From: Toxotes chatareus
Taxonomy: Eukaryota; Chordata; Actinopteri; Toxotidae
Length of the DNA stretch: 64,000 bases
NCBI GenBank assembly: GCA_016801885.1
Contig: CM028888.1
Coordinates: forward strand, 16,415,170 to 16,479,169
Direction of reading: 5' to 3'
Shown: positions 53,577-64,000 of the stretch, piece by piece
Numbering within the stretch: position 1 is the stretch's first letter
Layout of the letters: each line of letters opens with the position of its first letter
Notes under the pieces: generated by a model
What the model was told of the DNA's origin: nothing
What the model saw: the letters and a program-made list of their open reading frames with translations, nothing else
Database searches by the model: none
Made by a program: the position numbers and the translations under genes

Positions 53577-56500
53577 TTATTTGTGGACTATGACATCGTG
53601 TGAGTCATGGAGACACCCTTGCACATGCACAGCCACCAGCAACTATGTTTCGAGGATGCGACAAGTTGCAACAAGTCGTACTCAGCAGTGTGTGAGAACG
53701 CTATGGGCCTTTAATTATCTCAGTGCATAATCTCTGAGGGACAAAGTGATGGAACTTTTTATAAACATTAACTTGCACAGACAACCAGAGGGCAACAGCT
53801 TGAACTTGTCATAAGCCGTATCAATCAAATACATATTTGATACTCTATGTAAAGCATGTTCTGAGAAGTAGCTGTTACTTTTACAGTATTCTGTCAGGTC
53901 AGATTCTATTAGAAATATTGTACGAGCATACACTGTAAAAATCTTCCTCCCAGCTGCTACAAGAAATCATGATTAGATTTGTACCTAACTACTTTAAAAA
54001 GTCAGGTTACTGAACCTACATTTACTTAAAAAGTCTTTTTTTTCACAGCTGTTACTCATTCATTCCCAACAAATCAGCTTGTTAATAATTGAACTTTATA
54101 AAAATATTCAAATTACCACGTCTAATAAAAACCTGACAGATCTAATCATGCATCCATTCAGTGTGGAGCGTCTTCGCTGGCCCTAGCGAGGCACTTGAAG
54201 TTTTAAACAATCTAATGACATTCAGCCAAGCCTATTATTTTTATGCTTGCACATTATCTCCGCCTGTTAACAGCGATCTGTAGTGATCCGAGAGTTGAAG
54301 AAAGAGATGTTTTATGTATCTGAAAGCTCATTAATTTAAGTTATGATCTCCTCCTGGTTTGACAGAGCTCTCCCTGAAATGCCACTATTTAGGATTGAAG
54401 AGTGTGTTATAGTTGGAAGTCTGTGATTTGTATGTCAACAATAAGTCTCTCTTTAGGTATTTGTTGTTTAAGGTCATGAGATTATTTGTATTGACTCCCA
54501 TTGGATGAGACATCAGTAGATTGACAATATGTGACAAATAATAACCATCACTTTACAATGTTCCAGTTTAGATTGAATCAAACAATGATTTAGCAGCCGG
54601 TTCACATGGAAACAGAAACAGTTTTCTTACTCTGTTTAAGTCTGTGACCCTAAAATGATGAGATCAAAACAAATTCGAACACACCATTGTGTTGTGTTGG
54701 CACTGATGTAAGATTTCTATTGGAAGAGGAACACACTGAATCTGCAGCCCTGACAGCGACTGAGATACTGCACTCACAGAAAGGGTGACGTAACATTTCC
54801 GTGAGTATGTCTTTGTATTGACACCTGTTACCACTGCAGTGGAATTGGAGCTCATTTCATGTTTCAAAGCAGCACTTTGTGCGTGCTCATCCAACTCAAT
54901 GGTAAATCTCTCGCCTTGTCTTGCTAACCTCAGAGGTCACACAGCTAGTTTTCTGTTTTCAAGACTTGAAAGTGTTCTGCATATTTACAAGTGTTCACAA
55001 GTTTCCCAGGATCATGGTGCGCTAGAAAAATCCGAACATCCTATAATTCTAGGGGAGGTAACAGAAATCATTCAACACCTGTTTGTTGGATTGCCAGTGA
55101 TTAACTTCATCAAGGGCTATTCAGCATCTGTGTGCTGTCATAATTAGTTTAACTTTCCCAAGGCCTGTCAATGGTAAATGAGAGTCATTATACCAGAATG
55201 CCCCTCTTCAAGGCTTGGCGCCTGCCTGCCTCAGCCCCTCTCTGTGCCTGTCTTGGTCTCTTTCACTGCCTCCTAGGTGGAGCTCACAGCTTGGCTGAAT
55301 GCGACTCATTTTCAACTCTTCATGTGCAAATGCCTCTCTCGCTCTGTGGAAATGTTCTGTGCATCCTAATTTGAGTCGTTGCCTTGTATATTTTCTTCCT
55401 CAAAAGTGTGGGGCTTTATTTGTCGGAGGAAATTGAATATTTTTGCAAGGATCTTTTTGGATTTCATCACTGTTTTGGTGGGATTGGTTCTCCAACAGCT
55501 GGTTTTACCCTATAGAAAACAAACCCCGGTGTTTCCAATAAATCAGGCAGTACTTTGTCTAATTCCTGAAGTAGGCTACAGTTTAATGTTAAAATTCAGA
55601 TGTGGAAAATGTGAAGTGATTTTAACACAGTTATTTTTTTCCCCCATATTTATACAATGTGGTCAAAAAGCAGCAGCATCTTTAAAAATTAGGGCATTCA
55701 CACATGTGGTATGAAGAGTGACATTCTTCTTGTGTTTTACGTTTCCTGCATTTTAATAATGTGAGCATGTTTTGAAGTCTGCATCCTTCTCTAATTTAAT
55801 ACATTTATACACATAATCTGCTTAAAAATTAAAATAACATCAACACTGACGATCAAACCATGTACTCCTACGTTATTTACCGCGCTGGCTATTCGGCCAT
55901 CGAGCAATTAAGCAACAGAACCAGAACCAGAATATTAAAGGACCTGGCCAAAGTCACTTTTTAATTCCTGCACATAGAAGTTACAGTTAACACACAGATA
56001 TACAGAGAGAATACAGCAACATAACAACAATATATAATGATTTTTAAGTATAACAACATAGCATAATTTGCCTTTGTACATTTACTTTTGGAGAATTTAG
56101 CCTACATTCATATCAAATATATATATATATACACACACATACACTTATAAAAGAAAAATAAAACAGTACATAGTACTACACTGTACAGTAAAGCAGTAAA
56201 AATAAGTATAACAATGCAGAGAAAAGAAACAGCCTTTCTTCTTTTTTTGAAAGCATTTCCTGTTCTGTTTGTTTAATCGGTTTGACAGTTTGGATAGACC
56301 TGAAATGGATGCTTCCATTTAGATAATTATGTGAGAAGTTTCTCCAACAGCCTGTGTTTTTTTTTTTTTTTTTTGTTTTGACACAACAATCTCTTCAGAG
56401 ATTTAAAGTAACAGGTTTACGATGAAATTGTCAACATATATCCTCAGCAGAGAAGAGCAATTTCCTCTGGATTGGGCACTCTGAGCTGCTCCACTTGTGA

Positions 56501-58142
56501 CATCTCCCTCTCAGAGCGGAGGACCATCTCGTACAGCATCCAGCAGTGAGGGCAATGGACTCAGAAACTATGTTTGACCAATTGGTGGTGGTGGTATGGC
56601 ATCCACATTTAATTTATTCCCAGTGAGGAGTACCCCTCTAGCAAAACCCTTAATGAAGCAATGTCTCCCACTTTGTCAAGGCAGTGCGTCGCTGGCTTAC
56701 TTCCTACCTGCTTTGCCTTTGCCCTTGCGCCTTATCGATCCTACCAGTCGTCCACTGAAAAACAGAAAAAGAAAAAAAGAATCGGCATGGCTAGCCTCCC
56801 CCAGGCCAAGCCTCCTTTCCGCACCTTTCACGCTCTGCCTGGCCGTGTACACACCTCCCTAATCAGCACTGGCGTGTTTTGCGGCTGCAGTGGGGATGGC
56901 TCTCTGAAACGATTAGGCCTGGGGACAGCTCCAGCTCTCTTCCCCTCTTCTCAACGCCAGATCCCATCTAGAAAGCATTTCATCTGTGGCAGTGGAAAGG
57001 CTTATGTAGGGTTGGAGAGTTCTGTGTGGAAAAGCAGCAGGTAATAGGCTGTGTAATGTGTTTGGGGGGAGTAGTTTTAGTATTCACAGTTAGTGCTGAC
57101 CTCTGGCAGGCTGAGCCACCCCCACAGTAATTTCCTCTGAAAAGATGTAATTGAATTCATCAGGATGAGTAAACATATTATAAGTAGCAGAAAAAGATAA
57201 CAATGTTGTGGATAGATCAAGGAAGGGGATAGTAGCTCCACGAGTAATTGAAAATAGCAAAAGACAAACACGAGCAAAGAAAGTGTGTTGGGGGAAAATG
57301 ATTGCATTTATGGTTGCAGCCTCTCTGCTTTTCACTGCTCTGTGCTTTCACACACATCTTGATTTCATTTCCAGTGATGTATGATTTTAATTACCAGTAC
57401 TACCTATCACAAACATGGTAAGATCACCAAAAACACTGAATTCTTGCAGTGGAAATTACATCCCTGGTTTTAAGGCACTGAATAAAATGAAGCAGCGTAT
57501 CACAGGCATACATCCTTTCCCAAGCATTTTGTACAGCTGATGTCTTCAGTCCAGACAATACAGACACAGAGCAGAGGGCCGCGATGTGACTGCGAGCCTC
57601 ATTCTCTGTAGTGAGATGTATTGAAGTGATGTCCCAGAGGACCTTGTGTATAATTTAGAGGTTCTAACATCGACCGCCATCTTCAAAATATCGAACATTG
57701 TCAGTCCAAGCAACTGCCGGGTGGTCAGGCAATTGTCTGTCAGTTATAAGGCAGTCCTCTGCCTCTGCTTCTCTCCTGGTGATGGAGAGCCGGCTCATTG
57801 TGGCCGTTCTCATCTGTCAGAGCGGTGAGCAGCCTTTAAAAACGACACTCGCCTGTAAGAATGGACTACTTAGCAGGGAACAGCTGGAGTTCTGTTAGAC
57901 CACGCCATTGATTGCCGGACTATAGCTTTTAGTGGTAAAAGCTGGGCTATGCATTTCTTGTAGATTGTGTGTGAAATAGATAGAAGCAATGTTTAGTAGC
58001 TTCCTATTCATAGAGGCAAAGCTTTGTGACCCACACAATGCCTTTGACAGGAACGTGGTTCAATCGTGTCGCTTAATAGCTCTTTATGTTTTTTCTCCTT
58101 TCACATTTCACTTTGTAACATAAACAAAGATTGACATCTGAA

Positions 58143-58670
58143 ATACCTTTAACAAGTGTTGGATGGAATTCTGTACAGACATTTATGGTCCCCAATAGAT
58201 GAAACCTGCAGATTTTTTGGGTATGATTATTATTAATTGGTATTAATTAATTGGTATTTGGCAAAGATATCCATTGTGTCCAGAGGATTAATCTTAATGA
58301 CTTTGGCAGTCCACCAACTTGTCCTCTAGTGTCACTAAGAGATTGAAATTTGTGGTTTTGAGTGAAATGTCTTGACAGCTATTAGATGGATTAAAATTAA
58401 ATTAGGCACAGACATTAACAACCTTTGACCATCTTGTACAATCACCAGGTCAGCAAAAGTAAGGACATTTCAGCCTGAGCTGCACTTCGTGATTGAACTA
58501 ATTAGGAAATGTTAGCACGCTAAGACCCTAAACTAAGACGGAGAACATCATCATGTTGGCATTGTCAATGTGAGAATGTTTCCATGCCGACGATAACATT
58601 TAGTGCAAAGCATTGCTGTGTCTAAGTACGGCCCCAGAGCCACCAGCACTGGTGGAGACTCTTGTTATAA
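58143..58670 (+). repeat. Dispersed teleost repeat, copy 3 (most complete)
   Basis: About 530 bases contain GACTTTGGCAGTCCACCAAC, TGGTTTTGAGTGAAATGTCT, AGCTATTAGATGGATTAAAA, CATGTTGGCATTGTCAATGT and CACTGGTGGAGACTCTTGTT in family order. The internal segment GGATGGAATTCTGTACAGAC...GATGGATTAAAATTAAATTAGGCACAGAC repeats the same motif twice. Copies 1 and 2 match its parts. Confidence 0.7.
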
Positions 58671-61600
58671 TCTCTGTGTCCTTGTCTCTGGAGTTGTCTG
58701 TCAATATGTTTATCCTTTAAGGACACAGCTGAGAATGAAGAAGCCTGCACCTGAACGTGTTTTTCATGATTCAACCACCCTGCATCAAAGAGGAAAGACA
58801 GAGACACTGAGCGATTGGTCTGAAGGATCTTTCATTTTCATTTATTCCCTTTCACTTCTCTGAATTTGTCTTTACAAGCGCAAAATGATGTTATTTGGCC
58901 CTGCCATTGTGTGGAAGAGCGTAAATTGTGTTTTCAATATTAGGAGTAATTCACATATCCTTGCCTGTGAGAGGAGTTCAACAAATATAACCTTTGACAG
59001 GTTTCTAAAATGCATCACGAGCTTGTTATTGTTAACAGCAAATTGGAATTAGTTACACACCATCCTGATGCCATTCGTACTGTGGGAGTTTTTTTTTTCT
59101 TTGAAAAGGTCTGGTAGACTTTAAAATGTTAATCTCTTCCATTTAACTTTAGCTTATGGTTCTGCATTTTATCTGCAAATGTGAGAGCACCATGTTAGCC
59201 TGGAAATAGATGTGCATTTATATGCGTGTGTGTGCATACATATTGTTAAGCCGCTCCTCTTGGTTGCCTTCTAATTGTTATTGGTTGATTTGAAGCCTGT
59301 AGACCTATGTATTCACAGAGCATGATACATTTAAATGAACTAAGTAGAATATTACTCAAGCATTACACTTCACTTATATCAGTAATCACCCTTCTTTCTG
59401 CCTTTAACTAAATAAAAGGTTTTGTGACTGCCTCTGACTTCAAAACATTACTGAAAGATCAAACATAAAGTACAGAAAATATACTGAACATACTCTTTAC
59501 TTTAAACATGTTATGCTGTTATAATAGTGGCTTCTTTTATAGTTCACTGTTGCACGTTATTATTTTTATTCAGATGTAAATGTATATGTGCCATTACTGT
59601 TACGTATAACATTTAAAAATCCTTGTTTGACTCCTGAATTAACTGGGAGATCAGTTTTTAAATGTAGCTCTGAAGCTTTTGGGGAGGAGCACAAATTCAG
59701 TCCACAAAGTTTGGCTCTGTGTATTTTACAGGATTATAATCGAATTATAAAGGCAAACAGAGAAAATGACTTCTGACAGTAGGGGATGATTTTTCTTTCG
59801 TCTGGACAGGGCCTTTTACCCAGTAAGTCCATGGTAAACTGAGGTACTTGGGAAGAAACTGAATGTGAATAGGCCAAATCATTTTATAATATATTATAAT
59901 CATTCTTAATATTTACCAATGTGATTCTCTTGAGGATAAAACATTAAAATGTTGACATCATTCCTTTAGTGGATATGTGAGAAATGTCAACCATCAATGG
60001 TAAATTACTGCTAAATTTACTGTAATCCAAATAACATCAAACAAACACCACAATGTTATGTTAATGCGATTATGGCCATGATAAGTAATAAAGTGGTTTC
60101 AGCTCACATGTAATTCATGAACAGTAAATCACCTGCTGCTTTACTTTAGTTTTCAGCTACATATACAGCAGTATACATAGCAAAACGGTACCAATCCAAC
60201 AATCTTAGTAGAAACACGTGTAGAAATCTTAACTGCTTTAGTCTGACCGTTGTCATAATTGGATTATTACGGTATTACAGTTGGAGGGGACATGTCATCA
60301 TTTTTGGGTTGGTGTCTTTACTGCAACAGGGCAAGTGTATAACAAAAGCATATCTCAATCTATCCCAGTATACATACTTTAGGAGAGAATCTGCAAAAGG
60401 AAACAAACCAGATCCTACTAGCTGTGAGTCAACAAACCTTACCATTGTGGCATGCTGGTCTGTGCACCACCAAAGAATGTATAATTTTCTCCCTATCCTC
60501 CATTTCATCTCCATCCTTGCATTTGTCAGAAATACACAATACTTAGATACCATAATTCCCTTGCCATGAGAAACTCCAAGTACCTGCCCTTAATAGTGTG
60601 TATTGTAATCATTATTAGTTTTAAGTGGCAGTGAAAAGAATCCCCCCCAAAAAATAACATCTCAGATTTATCCTTGTTTTTTTTTTTTTTTTAGCAGATG
60701 AGCTCTGAGCTGGCCTCCTGTGTTTTTTTTCTTCACTATCAACATGAGTAGCATCATAAACACGTCTCTTGGTTTCCTTTGGTGGAGCCTGTTCCGCAGG
60801 AACAAAAAACCCAGATGTTTATCAGCTGGCAGTCTTGGGAAAAGGAGAGAAAATATTCAGCGAAAGATCATCCGGGGGGCATTTTATTTTTTTTGAACAA
60901 GCGTCCATGCTGCTACCAACCACTCACATGCTTCTTGAGTTTTCTCCATTTCTATTGCTGTATTGTGCATGAAATGTTCCGCTACATCCTGAGTTTTTCA
61001 TCAGAACAAAAGAAATAAATCTGAATTCAAAACGTGTGAGGACAGCTGTTGAAATAATGACTTGGTTAGACTCTCCAGTCTACAGTGCCTGTCTCTTATT
61101 ATCTCTGCACACTGGGTGACGGCGATTTTTTTTTTTTTTGGCATTGCTTGTTTTCAAAGCTGTGTTTCTCTTTTTTTTCCCCACACTTTATTCAGAGAAA
61201 CACTGAGGAACATGTACATAGTACAGCATTAAAGTTGCAGATTTCATTGAGACGAGTAGAACATCCTCAATGAGATCACAGCTGTGAGGGTACATCTTGT
61301 GTTTTCATGGTAAGAATTGTGCCTCGGCTCAAATAAGGTAGCAGGTTAGAAATGATTTGACAAGGAGGAGGCAAAAGTAAGAGCAGAGCTATAGAGGAAA
61401 AGGGAGGAATTATGGCAAAGTAGTGGGGAATCACTTCCCCTTCAATCCTTTGATTTATATGGGGAAAAACATTAGATTAACCATTTTGTCTAGAAGGAGA
61501 GCATGCAGAACCCAACCTTTCTCAAAACAATAACCCTTAAAATGTTAATATTCATGAGTATTCTCATTCAGAACATCTTAAGTGTCATCTCATTTTATGC

Positions 61601-64000
61601 CTAGATATACAAACTAAGGAGAACTGTCAATGGCAGTGACCGTTTCCACTTGAAGGTGACGTATTTGTGTTTGGCTGAACTTCTTATACGTCCCTGTCAA
61701 AGTAGCTTCATCCGGCCAGCGAACAAATCTAGACAAGGTTTTAGTGAAGCTGTGAAAAATCTCATCACAAAAGTGCACCACTTGGCTCCAGTGCAATTAC
61801 CTTCTGTAAATGAAGCTCAGTCTATCCTGTGAGTCGTTCACCCTCTGTGCAGGCGGTTTGCACATACACTGTCAACAAAGCAGCACGAACCTCTGTTTGG
61901 AAGGTGCGAGGCTGTTTACCTTTGTTGCTGTGTGGATTGATGAGGTGGCTGAGGCAGAGGCAGGGGCATGATGTGAATAGTTGGAGTATTACTGTGGAAA
62001 GAGGTGTTTCCCTTCGGAGGCGGCTAACTGAGTTTGACAAAGCTGTTTCTGCTGAGGGGCTGTAGGGACACTCTCTGGCCCAGCTCCAGGAGACCCGGCT
62101 CCGTGTGTGGATGCACATTTGAGGTAGTGATGAAAGGTAATGCAGAGACAGAAAGAAGGAGACAGCTCCCAGAAACAAAGTTTAAATCGTGTAAGTCAGC
62201 CTATGGTGTATTTAATGTTTTAGAAGCATAGAAAAAAAAGAAAAGAGATAAAACATGGTCTCACTTCCACAGAGCTTTATCTGATCCATGTCTGCGTCTG
62301 AGATATTTTCCACAGCTATCATTTTGTCTAAGCCAGAATTATAATTTTAGACAAGATATTGAGGGATTTCATTCCAAAACACTACACAAACATGAGGAAA
62401 AAAATCAGGAATAAAAATGTGATCACTTGAATGATCCTCCACAAGGTATTTAACCTTTAAATCTCAGCAAAGAGAAGAATACACAGGTTAAATTAAAAAT
62501 TGAATACGACTGCTCCATTGCTCACAGTCCGTCCTGTTTCTACTTGGTCATGTTGATTTCTGCCTCTGTTCTTTTTGCTGCAGTACGTTCTCTTTGAATC
62601 TGTCTTTCTCTTGTTAGATTGTTGATCAATTATGCCTTCAGTGCTTCAGGATTGCCTATTTGGTTGGCACGTAGCCATCCCTATGGCTTTTACAGGGGAC
62701 AAACCACTATGTGATTTTTACACAGCTCCAACTGCCAAGGAAATTGGATTAAACGTCTGCTGTGATTTTGGAGTCATTTTATTCTGCAGCCTTTCCTTTT
62801 ATTGTCTGGATGTGCTCTGTCTGTATCAGTATCCCATGCCATTTGTGAGGGTGCTCTTTGCCGTTTTTAACCTTTTACACTCTAACAACGTTAACTATGG
62901 ACTTTTTATTTTTTCATATTTACTGCGCTGAACTGTAAATGAAAGTAGGGATAAGAGAAAGGTTTCCAGCCAACTGGATTTGTCACCCTATAAGCCAATG
63001 GGATTTGTGAGCTCACATTTCATTTCACAGCACAATCCAGTCTGTCCAAACTGATCATGAAGGCAAATACGAGGACACATTTGAAGGCACAAGTTCAAAC
63101 AGATTCTAAAGGTTTGCAAATGCCCCCCCAACTCATCTGGCTTTTCATGCCACTAGAGATTAGATTGTTTCACTGTTTTCTGAAACAATTCTAAATGATT
63201 GTCTCAACATATGTGTGGTCAGAAAAACAAAACCTTTGCAGCAATCATCATGGCTAATGCAACATATTGTGTACTGTAGGTAATAAACCTTATAATATGA
63301 AAGAAACTTTTTTTTTTTTTTTTTTTTATAACCAAGTTTCAGCAAAGTTATGTGCTGTCATGACCTTTTTAGAAGGAAGACATTAGACACAGTTTGTGCA
63401 GACTTTTTTCCATTGACTTTATCTCAGAGTAACATGTCCCATCTCCTACATGACGAAATATGGTAACACACTAATTTTGATGCCAGTTCAATCATATTCA
63501 AACACAAGACAATATATCAAACTGAATGATCGTTCAATATTGGAATGAGCTGTAATTTATTAACTGATAGGTGAGAATATTGATTTAAATAGAATAATAT
63601 TTTTATGTTTTGTCTTTTTTTCTTATATTTATTTTTTTTGCAAGGGATATAAAATTATTTTAAAAATGAGTAAGACATGGTAGAGAACAACAACAACAAT
63701 AACAAATGGCTTCACTAAAATGGCTATAATGCACATAGAAGTGCCTAACTGAAAAAATAGTACTCAAATGCAGCTGAGAAAAACTTTTAAGGCTGAAGTG
63801 TTCTTTCTCAAGAATATATTATGACCAAAACAACCCATCTCTCCTTGGTTACGGCTTGGTTTGGAGCGTTTAAACTAAAATTATTGACCAGGAGACACAC
63901 TGGCATAAGTAGCACGGAGGTGTCATATTCACGCTTTTCATTGACTCATGAATAGATCCTCAGAATAGAAGTGTTTTAATAGATCCCCAGGGAGAAAAAA

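Larger units (their letters stand above)
49507..64000 (+). other. Presumed long first intron of the signal-peptide gene
   Basis: No second coding exon with CUB, Sushi or any other recognised domain is seen up to the end of the window. The sequence is AT-rich with poly-T runs (51262-51288, 56357-56374, 63308-63327), two dispersed repeats (53023-53576 and 58143-58670) and scattered short open frames that look random. The next exon would have to lie beyond 64000. Confidence 0.45.

Overview
The window looks like animal nuclear DNA, most likely from a spiny-rayed (percomorph-type) teleost fish. The reasons are a long multi-exon gene with GT-AG introns, many (CA)n, (TA)n and (GA)n microsatellites, and interspersed repeats of kinds I recognise from teleost genomes. 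The species cannot be named from sequence alone. No prokaryotic, viral or CRISPR content was seen.

Region 1 (about 1-24,370, + strand) is the 3' half of an unconventional myosin-XVIII gene that best fits myo18a. I can follow 19 constitutive exons from 2293 to 18991 in one continuous reading frame of 796 codons. They run from the last part of the motor/lever region (WPWWKLFTTVQPL) through almost the whole coiled-coil rod to the start of the tail. After exon 19 the frame can be completed by either of two alternative last exons. One is a very long exon at 19526-20942 that adds a 471-residue, Ser/Lys/Arg/Asp-rich disordered tail. The other is a short exon at 22953-23082 that adds the compact 42-residue tail of the classical protein. 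Two introns appear to use GC donors, and several acceptors sit behind (TG)n tracts.

Region 2 (about 24,370-48,990) is intergenic. I find no convincing coding exon in it. It holds microsatellites, degraded repeat copies, a cluster of overlapping inverted repeats at 30341-30439 and a C-rich/G-quadruplex-capable run near 46.57 kb.

Region 3 (about 49,050-64,000, + strand) begins with a GC- and CpG-richer stretch containing a probable first coding exon at 49422-49506. It encodes a signal peptide followed by a clean GTAAGA donor. From the gene order I recall around human MYO18A, where SEZ6 lies downstream in the same orientation, this is a candidate sez6 exon 1. The remaining 14.5 kb would then be its first intron. 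That assignment rests on synteny and architecture, not on protein homology.

I did not find a novel multi-gene system. The most useful leads are the alternative myo18a tails, the paired GC donors, the TG-rich acceptors, two hairpin-forming loci and the myo18a-sez6 linkage.
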